Below are positions 1 through 7,309 of a stretch of DNA of 42,624 bases, in pieces. A program made the position numbers and the translations under genes. The notes beneath the pieces were generated by a model that saw only the letters and a program-made list of their open reading frames with translations, had not been told where the DNA came from and did no database searches. The stretch is from NCBI RefSeq assembly GCF_004138205.1, contig NZ_RXNQ01000013.1, forward strand, positions 1 through 42,624. The letters run 5' to 3'. Source of the stretch: Pedobacter sp. SYP-B3415. Lineage in GTDB: Bacteria > Bacteroidota > Bacteroidia > Sphingobacteriales > Sphingobacteriaceae. The first letter of the stretch is position 1. Every line of letters starts with the position of its first letter.

Positions 1-70
1 TGCCGGCATATAAGCCTGCTATAGCTTCCTTTTTGAAGCTTTCAAAGTCAAAGTCTTCTTGTGTTGCCAT
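1..70 (-). mobile_element. IS256-like transposase gene, N-terminal 23 codons only (cut by window edge)
   Basis: The minus strand reads from an ATG at 70 into the window edge. The peptide begins MATQEDFDFESFKKEAIAGL. A short acidic lead followed by FDFExFKxEAxxxLYAGK is how many Bacteroidota IS256-family (mutator-type) transposases begin. Only the N-terminus is inside the window, so neither the DDE residues nor the far end of the element can be seen. The outer end of the element is probably within about 50 bases of the start codon, around 85-125, but I could not prove a terminal inverted repeat with one end only. The identification rests on about 20 residues and is therefore tentative. Confidence 0.5.
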
Positions 71-368
71 TGTTTATGTCGATAGTTTAAAGTTACACTA
101 TTGACACAGTTCAGGAAACACCCTCATCATTAGCGCTAAAATTTTTGTGCCGAGTCAGTAATTAGCTGTGTCGATTGCTTGTCTCCGGCTGTCCGTGTCC
201 GACATGCCTTTGCAGCAACCGTAAGGCCGAAGAATCGCATCCTAATAGAAACCGTCTCCATATCAGTCATAGCATTTTGCAGATTATGCAGAACTATCCG
301 GAGGTTTGAATTCACCCGCTTGGTTCGCGTACAACTATCCTTGTAGTAGTTTCTTCATCTAACTTCCT
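71..368. other. Non-coding spacer next to the IS end
   Basis: I see no convincing gene here. The part next to the transposase start (about 71-125) probably holds the promoter and terminal repeat of the IS element. The rest shows no clear hairpin or coding pattern. Confidence 0.4.
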
Positions 369-920
369 TTAGTGAATTTGCTTTTCTACTGACAGACTTA
401 TCCAGTAAATTCCCATTTGTCCCCTGTGATCCATTGTGCCTTTCGGCAACTGATTTTTCGGACAGCTTAAAATGGAAGGATCTACCCCTTTTACAAATGC
501 CGTTAGTGTCTCAAACTTATTTTCTGAAAATGGAAGTATCGTATAGTCCCAACTGAAATAGAAAGATAGCATCCACTTAAATTCTGCATCGATCTTCCTC
601 TCGGTTAAATATTGATCTAAAATGGAATACGATGTCATTATTGTTGTATTATCGAGATATTCAATTCCTGTATAACAACTGGGCTCCACCTGAGCGTACC
701 AATTTAAAAATATCAGTCGCTTTAAGCTTTCAAGCTCTGCTGCATCATCATCAATCCGAAGATAGAGTTCAAGGTAAGAGCTGTGGATATTTCGATATTG
801 CTCGAATATTCCTTCTGAGGACAGTTTTTTGTTAACAAACTCCATCGTTCCACTTTGAGATTCGACATAGTCAAAAATTTCTATTTCTCTATCAGATAAA
901 ATGTCGATTTCTGTTTTCAT
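369..920 (-). CDS. Uncharacterised cytosolic protein, second gene of a DUF4265 pair
   Basis: A soluble acidic protein of about 183 residues that I do not recognise. It has no signal peptide or membrane segment and is rich in aromatic residues, with Trp/Tyr in FLNWYAQVEP, FYFSWDYTIL and IYWISL. An upstream ATG at 983 would add 21 residues, but that stretch lies inside the preceding gene. The start at 920 (MKTEIDILSDREIE) is preceded by GGAG and lies 4 bases after the stop codon of the DUF4265 gene, so 920 is the better start. The tight spacing says the two are co-transcribed. Small unknown plus DUF4265 pairs are sometimes seen beside polymorphic toxin loci, so an immunity-type role is possible, but no toxin is visible here. 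Confidence 0.6.
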   Translation of the reverse strand: MKTEIDILSDREIEIFDYVESQSGTMEFVNKKLSSEGIFEQYRNIHSSYLELYLRIDDDAAELESLKRLIFLNWYAQVEPSCYTGIEYLDNTTIMTSYSILDQYLTERKIDAEFKWMLSFYFSWDYTILPFSENKFETLTAFVKGVDPSILSCPKNQLPKGTMDHRGQMGIYWISLSVEKQIH

Positions 921-924
921 GATC

Positions 925-1386
925 TTACTCCGACCCATGTTTTTCGGATAAACAGGACTCTGCATAATCAAGAACACCAGCATTTTTTAGCTCCGTAAGC
1001 TTATCCTGTATAGCTGCATAGTTCAAAGCATGAGGAACATCAATTACAAAATATCCTTCACTGTACTTTTCGCTGGAGCAGCCAAGCAAGTCGAACACCA
1101 TTCTAACTTCATTTGTAACAGCGTCAGAATCCATTATTACAATCTGAACGGTAGAATTACCAGAAGCTTTAACTGTGTATCTGTAGGTTAGCCGGTCTTG
1201 ATCTTCACCAAGTTCTGCGTAAATAATGTCGTCGGCTGCTACATTGGGTGCATAAAAGGGAATACTATCCAATTTGTAAAGGCCTTTTTCTTGGTCAATT
1301 GCCACAGCCCACATTGTCTCAACTGTTTCCTCGTCCAAGACATCGCTGAAAAACTGGAAAAGTATTTTCTGGTATTCTTCTGCCAT
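925..1386 (-). CDS. DUF4265 domain protein
   Basis: The 153-residue protein has the layout I associate with DUF4265. A WAVAIDQEKGLYKLDSIPFY block comes near residues 26-45, followed by a 'DIIYAE' strand and a 'SGNSTVQIVIMD' strand. A C-terminal half with 'LGCSSE...YFVIDVPHALNYAAIQDKL' ends in 'LDYAESCL'. The biochemical function of the family is unknown. It appears to be the first gene of a two-gene unit, with the second gene starting 4 bases downstream. There is no signal peptide, so it is likely cytosolic. Confidence 0.7.
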   Translation of the reverse strand: MAEEYQKILFQFFSDVLDEETVETMWAVAIDQEKGLYKLDSIPFYAPNVAADDIIYAELGEDQDRLTYRYTVKASGNSTVQIVIMDSDAVTNEVRMVFDLLGCSSEKYSEGYFVIDVPHALNYAAIQDKLTELKNAGVLDYAESCLSEKHGSE

Positions 1387-1669
1387 TTATATCAGATATG
1401 AAAACATTGCTATTCTATGTGGGGGTAACCTATCGATCTTCATCGCTCTCGTCTATTTAGCTTTTTGTGGTTTGATGTAAAGTCTTTGTTTACTATCTAT
1501 ACCAATTTCTGATATCTGGTCGGTCTGCATCATTTTTATTTTTGTAGCTCACTTACTGCGCAGGCATAAGCACCAGCAATTTGACGTCAGTTATGTCTTC
1601 GAAACAGCTCTTTGGGCTTTCCCTGTTAAGAAATAAAAAGTTAGTCCATTCCGGATTGTTCCTCTCAAG

Positions 1670-2026
1670 CTATTTCCTTAAAATCTTATCAAGAACTTTG
1701 CCTTTCGCCAATTCATCAATCAGCTTGTCCATATACCTTATTTCACGGATCAGTTTATCTTCTATTTCTTCGACCCGGTAGCCGCAGATCACCCCGGTGA
1801 TTTTTGAAGCGTTTGGATTGATCTGTGCCTGACTAAAAAAAACTTCAAAATTGGTGTTCTCTTCAAGATGCTTTTGCAGAGCTGCTTCGTCATATCCGGT
1901 CAGCCAGAATATGATCTGATGGACCTCGTCTTTTGTGCGGTTCTTTTTCTCGGCTTTCTCAAGATAGTGCGGATACACGGACGCAAAGGGCATCTTCAAG
2001 ATTCGTGGTATATTTTTATCGTGCAT
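1670..2026 (-). CDS. DUF2200 family protein
   Basis: The 118-residue protein carries the hallmarks of DUF2200: '[20 protein letters not shown]' near the N-terminus, a central '[10 protein letters not shown]' helix, '[20 protein letters not shown]', and the closing '[24 protein letters not shown]'. It is full length for the family, which is usually about 115-120 residues. DUF2200 proteins are small, cytosolic and widely conserved, with no established activity that I know of. The gene stands alone. The next gene upstream starts more than 100 bases away and is unrelated. Confidence 0.85.
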   Translation of the reverse strand: MHDKNIPRILKMPFASVYPHYLEKAEKKNRTKDEVHQIIFWLTGYDEAALQKHLEENTNFEVFFSQAQINPNASKITGVICGYRVEEIEDKLIREIRYMDKLIDELAKGKVLDKILRK

Positions 2027-2134
2027 TGTATTTATTGATCAATAAGTCTCCTCGATGGTGGATTGTCATGTATTGCAATGTCGCGTTCGGATCCGAATAT
2101 TGCAAAAAAATTGAGTCCACGATTTTGCAAATTT

Positions 2135-2872
2135 TTATCTATAATAATAGAACCAATTGGTGTCGTAATTTTCATCAAAGTTTTCCTTGCTGTCGAAGAG
2201 AAGCATGAATTCTTCACGTTTGAAGTACCCGTAACGATCGTATCGTTTTAAAAGTTGAAAGTACTGGTCAGTAAAGTGTTCACGGGATCCGTTTCTTTCG
2301 TGTTCTTCTTCTTGCTTCCTGGTGTAAAAAAAGATTGTTGCGGTCGAAAACGCCGGAACAATTTGCCAGATCTGATCGTTCCCAAGGTTTTGCTGCAAAG
2401 CTTCGATTTCAGTTGTGGGAATGCTTCCGTTGATTTCCTCTTTTGCTACGGGTTCAAACGCGGAAAATACAACCAGCAGGTCTTCCATAAGATCTTCGAC
2501 CTCTAATGCACGATTAAAGAGATGAAGCAGCGCCTGATTTGGGGCGGACTTCCGCTTTTCCATCAAAGCCGCGAAATGCCGTCTGATCGCAGCTTGCTTT
2601 CCGGGATTAAAATTGCCGCTGGATTTTAGGAAAGTCGAGACTTCATGCGGGTACTCAAAAACAATATTTAATCGAGGCCTTCTTTCCGTTCCAAATGTGT
2701 CGGATAAAATATTCAGTGGGCGGTGCTGATAACGATCATGAATCCAGTCCGCCAATTCAACAAAATCCGGATTTATCGGTGTGATGCCCTCCTTAACTTT
2801 TTTGGTGAGCCGGTAATCTTTGTCTGAAGGGTTTATCATTATGACGTTCGCAGTCTCTAAAGTTGCAAACAA
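2135..2872 (-). CDS. Uncharacterised 245-residue protein, start uncertain
   Basis: I do not recognise this protein. It is soluble and charged, with no membrane segment. Its C-terminus is rich in Tyr, Phe and Asp (ends NYDTNWFYYYR). A central segment reads 'LMEKRKSAPNQALLHLFNRALEVEDLMEDL'. The first accepted start is a TTG at 2872 and the first ATG is at 2839 (MINPSDKDYRL). The frame stays open upstream to about 2911 and encodes KFRIACENDHLFATLETANV, which looks like a natural N-terminus but has no ATG, GTG or TTG at its head. The start may be non-canonical (an ATT at 2893) or mutated. The neighbours give no clue to function. Confidence 0.6.
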   Translation of the reverse strand: MFATLETANVIMINPSDKDYRLTKKVKEGITPINPDFVELADWIHDRYQHRPLNILSDTFGTERRPRLNIVFEYPHEVSTFLKSSGNFNPGKQAAIRRHFAALMEKRKSAPNQALLHLFNRALEVEDLMEDLLVVFSAFEPVAKEEINGSIPTTEIEALQQNLGNDQIWQIVPAFSTATIFFYTRKQEEEHERNGSREHFTDQYFQLLKRYDRYGYFKREEFMLLFDSKENFDENYDTNWFYYYR

Positions 2873-3355
2873 GTGGTCATTTTCGCAAGCAATGCGAAAC
2901 TTGACACGGTGTTATATAATTATACGCTAAAGGAAGCATCAATTGTGTTATTTTTTTGACCATATTATTAAAAATGGAGGGAATTCCGACGGAAAGTCTT
3001 TTATTGCGTGGCAGCATTTCAGAACGTGCAAAGAATTCCTGGGAGTCCCAAATCCGCTGCAGCTTCAGCTCCTGGCAGTAAGCAGTGCCACCGCCCAACT
3101 TCCGCTTGCTGCTTTGGACCTGAACAAAAGAATCACTCGCCAGTTTCTCGATACCTGACCAGTGGATGATGCTCCATAAGTACGGGCGATAGGGTAGCTG
3201 GTATCAATGTACCCGGCCGCATTCGGCTGCAGGTTAGGAGCTGTAGTTTGCATAAGCTGAAACTAATGTGCATCCTGCTATATGAATATCTAATCATCTT
3301 ACCGTGGATTCTCAGGACCAGATTGCCATGCCTGAAATTATAGCTTGCATGATAG

Positions 3356-3385
3356 TTGGTAAATCACAAAATTCAAGTACATTTG
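3356..3385 (+). promoter_or_regulatory. Bacteroidota-type promoter of the SnoaL-TetR-epimerase operon
   Basis: TACATTTG at 3378-3385 matches the TAnnTTTG -7 element exactly. A TTG at 3356-3358 lies 19 bases upstream in the -33 position. The predicted transcription start is near 3391, giving a leader of about 25 bases before the ATG at 3417. Confidence 0.6.
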
Positions 3386-3392
3386 TTGCGAC

Positions 3393-3406
3393 TGACTAAA
3401 CAGTCA
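3393..3406. promoter_or_regulatory. Palindromic operator, likely for the operon's TetR regulator
   Basis: TGACTAAACAGTCA is a perfect 5+5 palindrome around a 4-base centre, the style of TetR-family operators. It lies 8 bases downstream of the -7 element and 10 bases before the start codon, on top of the predicted transcription start. Binding here would block initiation. The TetR gene is the second gene of the operon, so negative autoregulation is a natural inference. Confidence 0.6.
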
Positions 3407-3416
3407 CTACTTATAG

Positions 3417-3830
3417 ATGACAGGAATAAGAGAAATTGCAGAAAATTATTTTAATGCGATGAAAGCGGGCGACTTCAATACGATGTACAATTTAAAAACG
3501 CCTGATTGTGTTTATTGGCTGAGTGGCGAGGGTTCCTGGCCTTTCGGCGGTTACCAAACCCACGAGAACCAGGCAAAATTATGGGGCATTGTAGCAGACC
3601 GATTCCCGGCGGGAATGAAGATGAAGCTTCAGGCAATTACGGCAGACGAACATCGGGCAGCCCTTCATGTCCATATCCGGGGAACCCGAACCGATGGCCG
3701 TATTTACGAAAACAACGTGATGCTGCTTTTAACGTTTACGGACAACCTGATCAGCGGGCTTTATGAATATCTGGATACCATTATGGTCAATGAATTATTC
3801 TGTGGGCCACTGGACCATGAAAAGAATTAA
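3417..3830 (+). CDS. SnoaL-like / NTF2-fold protein
   Basis: The 137-residue protein has the SnoaL/ketosteroid-isomerase-like pattern. It begins with 'IREIAENYFNAMKAGDFNTM', followed by a 'DCVYWLSGEGSWPFGGYQTH' segment, paired beta strands 'MKLQAITADEHRAALHVHIRGT' and 'IYENNVMLLLTFTDNLISGLYEYLD', and a short C-terminal tail. NTF2-fold proteins of this size are small enzymes or ligand binders acting on hydrophobic metabolites; the substrate cannot be read from the sequence. It is the first gene of an operon with a TetR regulator and a short-chain NAD-binding protein. A promoter and palindromic operator lie directly upstream, so it is probably inducible by a small molecule sensed by the TetR protein. 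Confidence 0.8.
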   Translation: MTGIREIAENYFNAMKAGDFNTMYNLKTPDCVYWLSGEGSWPFGGYQTHENQAKLWGIVADRFPAGMKMKLQAITADEHRAALHVHIRGTRTDGRIYENNVMLLLTFTDNLISGLYEYLDTIMVNELFCGPLDHEKN

Positions 3831-3899
3831 CAATAAGCCTAATAAGGCGAACACGGTAGATAAGTGTTTCTATTTCAATTGCCTTTTATAAGCAGATCT

Positions 3900-4469
3900 A
3901 TGGATAAAAGAGAAAAGTTACTTCAAACAGCATTAGAATTATTTGTTTCAAGGGGATTTAATGATACGCCGACTAGCAAAATTGCAAAAGCCGCAGGCAT
4001 AGCCACGGGGACCTTGTTTTACTTTTTCCCGACCAAAGATGAACTGATCGTTTCACTTTATCTGAAATTGAAGGCGCAGGCAGCTGAAAGTATACATCTT
4101 GCGTTAACCGGGGCTAAATCAACGAAACAAGTCATCAAAGCTTATTATGAGGAATCGCTGAAATGGTCGCTCCGCAATCCCAACGAATTTTCATTTCTTG
4201 CGCAGTTTTCTAATTCCCCTTACCTGAAGAAGATTGGCGGTCATGAAATCTCAGTTCAGACAGCACCGGTCTTACAACTTTTTCGTTCGGCGATCGGGGA
4301 GCAGCAGGTCGCTGACATTGATGTAGATTTATTGTACGCCCTGATCAGTAATCAGGTGTTTGGCGTCAATCAGTATCTTTCATCGAATGAATTCACAGCA
4401 GACGAACAACAGAAAATCATTGAGCATACATTCTCGTTGTTTTGGAAAATGATTGAAAGCAGAACTTAA
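3900..4469 (+). CDS. TetR/AcrR family transcriptional regulator
   Basis: The first 50 residues form the TetR helix-turn-helix: 'KREKLLQTALELFVSRGFND' then 'TSKIAKAAGIATGTLFYFFPTKDEL'. The ligand-binding C-terminal domain of about 140 residues resembles the TetR_C type common in Bacteroidota ('YEESLKWSLRNPNEFSFLAQFSNSPY'). The ATG at 3900 is chosen over a GTG at 3864, because the TetR domain begins directly after it and 190 residues is normal for the family. It lies 69 bases after the SnoaL gene and 9 bases before the epimerase gene. The TGACT-N4-AGTCA palindrome in front of the operon is its probable target. Confidence 0.9.
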   Translation: MDKREKLLQTALELFVSRGFNDTPTSKIAKAAGIATGTLFYFFPTKDELIVSLYLKLKAQAAESIHLALTGAKSTKQVIKAYYEESLKWSLRNPNEFSFLAQFSNSPYLKKIGGHEISVQTAPVLQLFRSAIGEQQVADIDVDLLYALISNQVFGVNQYLSSNEFTADEQQKIIEHTFSLFWKMIESRT

Positions 4470-4478
4470 CGTACCAGC

Positions 4479-5144
4479 ATGCGGAAAATGAAACTCATAC
4501 TTACAGGGGCGACGGGAATGATAGGGGAAGGCATGTTGCTCGCTGCTCTTGATCATCCCGATATTACCCGGATATTGATGATAAATAGAAGGGCTTCTCC
4601 GCTGAAACATGCCAGGCTCTCGGAACTTATTGTCAAAGATTTTACAAATTTAGCTGCGTATAGCGATCAGTTAACCGGCTATGACGGCTGTCTGTATTGT
4701 GCAGGGATAAGTTCGCTTGGCATGGACGAGAAGCAATACAATCACATTACTTTTTATACGACGATTATGTTCGCAAAGAAACTTGCCTCTTTGAACCCGG
4801 AGCTGGTTTTCTTTTACTTATCAGGCGTATATGCCGATAGTTCTGAAAATGGAAAAATAATGTGGGCACGGATAAAAGGCAAAACAGAGAACGCATTAAA
4901 TAAGTTAAATTTTAAGGCTGTTTACAGCTTCCGGCCAGGTTTTATCATCCCGATGAAAGCACAAAGAAATGTAAGATTGATTTATAAAGCTCTAAAACTG
5001 ATATATCCTCAGGTGTTTCCGAACAGAACGCTGACTTATCACGAAATCGTAGCTGGGTTAGTCCGGATTCTGGCTAATGGTTACAATAAAAGTATCTTAG
5101 AAATAAAAGATCTGAAATTACTCGCCAGGCACACCGTTATATGA
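4479..5144 (+). CDS. NAD(P)-binding epimerase-like protein (atypical/extended SDR)
   Basis: A Rossmann fold is visible at the N-terminus: 'MKLILTGATGMIGEGMLLAA', with the GxTGxIG nucleotide-binding motif at about residues 9-15. It continues with 'YDGCLYCAGISSLGMDE' and 'LVFFYLSGVYADSSE', and a Lys in 'RIKGKTENAL' sits where SDR proteins carry a structural or catalytic Lys. The 221-residue length and motif style are like HTATIP2-type NAD-dependent epimerase proteins. The canonical YxxxK is not obvious, so the reaction is unknown. It is the last gene of the SnoaL-TetR operon, 9 bases after the regulator. A redox or isomerisation step on the regulator's ligand is a reasonable inference. Confidence 0.85.
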   Translation: MRKMKLILTGATGMIGEGMLLAALDHPDITRILMINRRASPLKHARLSELIVKDFTNLAAYSDQLTGYDGCLYCAGISSLGMDEKQYNHITFYTTIMFAKKLASLNPELVFFYLSGVYADSSENGKIMWARIKGKTENALNKLNFKAVYSFRPGFIIPMKAQRNVRLIYKALKLIYPQVFPNRTLTYHEIVAGLVRILANGYNKSILEIKDLKLLARHTVI

Positions 5145-5237
5145 TAAAAATGAGCGTAAATGAGGTGGTATTGATCGGTATATAATAACTTGGCGCGAAT
5201 TCAGTCATACGAAAAAAGTCCCCTAAATTGATAGGCG

Positions 5238-5621
5238 GTGAGTAAAAAGGTTTGTTTTAAATGTCAGAAAGCGTTCACCATTCATGATCAAAGCACAAGC
5301 AGTTTTAGCTTGAAATGTCCTGAGTGTGGCAGCCAGGCATTTGCTTACACGCATCGGTTTAGACCGCCAAAAGCGGGTGACGATAAACGCTAGCAACTTG
5401 TCAAGTTCTTGTTTGATAATGGGTTTAGATACCAGCATATTTCCGTTTATGAACCTGATCGGCACGGGATACTCAGATTTGCCCGCTTCGCCCGATACCC
5501 TGAAAAGATGATTGATGCCCTGGAGTTTGTAGCAACCTATAAGAATCAGGCGCAACTCAAGGAACCATTTGACGGAACAGGTAATGAGTCGGATGTTTCT
5601 GTATCTCTCAAATGGCAATGA
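5238..5621 (+). pseudogene. Zinc-ribbon protein gene interrupted by one in-frame amber codon
   Basis: From a GTG at 5238 the frame reads MSKKVCFKCQKAF, then KCPECGSQAF and HRFRPPKAGDDKR, a TAG at 5391-5393, then continues in the same frame as QLVKFLFDNGFRYQHISVYE through 'YPEKMIDALEFVATYKNQA' to a TGA at 5619-5621. The two CxxC pairs form a zinc ribbon. I recall close Bacteroidota relatives of about 110-130 residues reading 'RPPKxxDxKKWEVVKFLVDNGF'. The amber codon therefore sits where a conserved Trp (TGG) is expected, a single G to A change. The downstream half keeps a clean frame and sensible composition, so the event is recent or the codon is read through. The conserved family has no known function; it was probably a small cytosolic nucleic-acid-associated protein. 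Confidence 0.7.
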
Positions 5622-5630
5622 ATCTGTAAC

Positions 5631-5795
5631 CTATAAAACTACCCAACTTATTTTCATTTGTTGTAAGAAACAGCATGCCTGGAATATTAATACAATAACT
5701 TTTGCTGTGATACAATGATAGCAGGTTAAACAGCATATTTCTGATAATCTAAGGTAGCCTTCTAAGTATTCCCTCGCTTTTTGATAGTTGATCAT
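5631..5795 (-). pseudogene. Possible truncated small ORF behind the HTH gene
   Basis: An ATG at 5795 opens a 54-codon frame beginning MINYQKAREYLEGYLRLSEI, which looks like a real N-terminus, and then continues with an unlikely Cys-rich tail. It lies 42 bases downstream of the HTH gene on the same strand. It may be the start of a gene whose remainder was deleted, or simply chance. I do not recognise a family. Confidence 0.2.
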
Positions 5796-5837
5796 GCTGG
5801 TTCAGCTACTACAACGGCACAACCGAATATTCCGCAA

Positions 5838-6119
5838 TTAAACCTGATCAATCGTTCCTTCTCTGCCCTCGAGCGAGGCTTGGATATCTTCGAGGCGGTA
5901 ATAATGAATGCTGCCAATCTTGTTATACCCCAAAGAGCCATTGATGCGCAGGTTCTGCAGCGTGCCGGGTGAGATCTTTAGCAACTTACGAACCTCTGAA
6001 CTACGCAGCCAGGTGTTTTGAGCCATCACCTGTCGCTTAAGATGCTGTTTCAGATCTTCAAGCAGCTCGGCCTTGAATTCCTGTAAGTCCTCTTTGGTAA
6101 TCAAATCGAATGTTTTCAT
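5838..6119 (-). CDS. Excisionase-like helix-turn-helix protein (HTH_17 type)
   Basis: The 93-residue protein has a coiled N-terminal half ('ITKEDLQEFKAELLEDLKQHL') followed by a winged helix-turn-helix: 'WLRSSEVRKLLKISPGTLQNLRINGSLGYNKIGSIHYYRLEDI'. This arrangement is very common in Bacteroidota integrative and conjugative elements and their cargo regions, where such proteins are annotated as DNA-binding or excisionase-like. No integrase or mobilisation gene is present in the window, so it is probably a leftover of a mobile element. It reads away from the long structured non-coding region on its right and may act on it. Confidence 0.75.
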   Translation of the reverse strand: MKTFDLITKEDLQEFKAELLEDLKQHLKRQVMAQNTWLRSSEVRKLLKISPGTLQNLRINGSLGYNKIGSIHYYRLEDIQASLEGREGTIDQV

Positions 6120-6278
6120 GGGTAATGGTTTAGTGCAAGTTCGCTTTCCTCGATCGCATCAGTTCAGAGCTGGGAAAAAGTCTGAATCGATCCTAGTCGC
6201 TTATTGTTTTAAGGGCGATTTGCGAATTACACTATATTTGAAATGGCGTTTTCCTATGTAGGATAAATAGCATCCACT

Positions 6279-6350
6279 GTGAATCTCACCCCATGCGTAA
6301 TGCCAGGAACTGAGCTGGATTTGGGAAAAGCCGCTTTGGGGTGTATTCAC
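6279..6350. repeat. Inverted repeat E1 (72 nt span)
   Basis: GTGAATCTCACCCCA at 6279-6293 pairs with TGGGGTGTATTCAC at 6337-6350. The first 6 and last 7 positions of each arm match exactly, around a small 2-against-1 mismatch. Inside, CCAG (6303-6306) pairs with CTGG (6315-6318). The result is a stem with a nested hairpin. Confidence 0.6.
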
Positions 6351-6418
6351 GATAACAAAGGTACATCACATGAGAACCCTAGGTAGTAGTGGGTAGAGCG
6401 AGTTTAATTTAAAAGTTT

Positions 6419-6533
6419 GTCAGAAAATGTAGTCGAGGACTGATCGAAGAAAGTTAGCAAAAACCAAAGACTAAAAGATTATGAGTCTTTTAGCCTAACC
6501 GCCCTATTATGCGGCAAAATGTGCTTTTCTGAC
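6419..6533. repeat. Inverted repeat E2 with two nested hairpins (115 nt span)
   Basis: The outer arms GTCAGAAAA (6419-6427) and TTTTCTGAC (6525-6533) are perfect complements. Enclosed are a perfect 8-bp hairpin, CTAAAAGA (6471-6478) with TCTTTTAG (6486-6493), and a short CCGC/GCGG hairpin (6499-6502 with 6511-6514). A closed outer stem with internal hairpins is the architecture of a folded RNA or a recombination site. Confidence 0.55.
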
Positions 6534-7031
6534 TTACAGAGGTAATTTACGATCTATATTTGGAACTGCGGCATTTTGCTCCGTTACGTATCTGTTACGG
6601 TTTTTTCAAGCGAATGGAATTCATTGGTCATTGAAACTATTTTGAAATTTGTAGTATTGATTGGTGTAGAATAAATAGTTATCTATTACTGATTCTACTC
6701 ATTAGGAATACTTTTTCGTAGCGAGAAATCACCTATCAACGAAGTGATTGTTCAAAGTTCGAGACTTCCCAACAACCGGGTTTAGTCAGACCAGAACATG
6801 GCTTGCTTGACTCCATTTGATAATAACGAACATAAAAATGATTTGGGTTTTTAACAACGGCATTATGGCTATTACAAATAAACGATATTGAAATCGGCAT
6901 GCAAGCTAACGCTATTTATATAAACAATTTTCAGGTAATAAATGGCGCATAAACGGTTTAAGCGTTTTACAAGCACTATCGAATAGCATCAAAAAGTGCA
7001 AGACACAAAGGATTTATAACTAACGAAAATA

Positions 7032-7103
7032 ATGCAGGAAAAGCGGGAGAAGGAATGTAGCGGAGCGAAGAGAGCGAAATGGATGATCCGGCGTTTCCTG
7101 CAT
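7032..7103. repeat. Inverted repeat E3 (72 nt span)
   Basis: ATGCAGGAAA at 7032-7041 and TTTCCTGCAT at 7094-7103 are a perfect 10-bp inverted repeat, with 52 purine-rich bases between them. It lies about 210 bases before the RloC-like start codon. The span is the same as E1. Confidence 0.55.
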
Positions 7104-7273
7104 GGGCGGCTACTGCACCTATATAATACTAAACGAGGTAAAATAAACTCCGATTGAAAAGCGGGGCCATCGGAAAACAGAAGCAGTACCTTTCCTAAAT
7201 AAAGATTTAAAATTAACATTGAATCTTTTCACACACCTAAAAAACTTATGTTCAATATATTAATCCTTTAGTT

Positions 7274-7281
7274 TACCTTTG
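7274..7281 (+). promoter_or_regulatory. Possible -7 promoter element of the RloC-like gene
   Basis: TACCTTTG fits TAnnTTTG exactly and lies 28 bases before the ATG at 7310. The -33 position has only TTATG (7246-7250) at a long spacing of 23 bases, so the promoter assignment is moderate. Confidence 0.4.
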
Positions 7282-7309
7282 AAATACCAAATAAATTAAA
7301 CCTCAAACA

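Larger units (their letters stand above)
2912..3416. other. Spacer with possible coding remnant and the promoter of the next operon
   Basis: No intact gene is apparent. On the minus strand two overlapping frames, about 2990-3180 and 3065-3253, give plausible peptides such as 'YIDTSYPIARTYGASSTGQV' and 'CQELKLQRIWDSQEFFARSE'. They run into each other through a frame change, which suggests a decayed gene that I cannot identify. The right end holds the SnoaL promoter and operator, listed separately. Confidence 0.3.
6120..7309. other. 1.19-kb non-coding region with three long inverted repeats
   Basis: No ORF in either strand looks like a gene. The region separates the HTH gene (minus) from the RloC-like gene (plus), which diverge from it. 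It contains three inverted-repeat structures (6279-6350, 6419-6533, 7032-7103) and two GTTACG copies 11 bases apart (6583-6588, 6594-6599) that precede a T-run. The whole stretch is A+T rich like the gene on its right. It could hold a structured RNA, recombination or transfer sites of a lost mobile element, or regulatory DNA of the ATPase gene. Confidence 0.6.

Noticed and set aside
6279..7309. A retron: inverted repeats like a1/a2 flanking folded RNA, beside an ATPase gene
   Set aside because: No reverse transcriptase gene is present anywhere in the window, and the effector is an RloC-like protein that explains itself without an RT.
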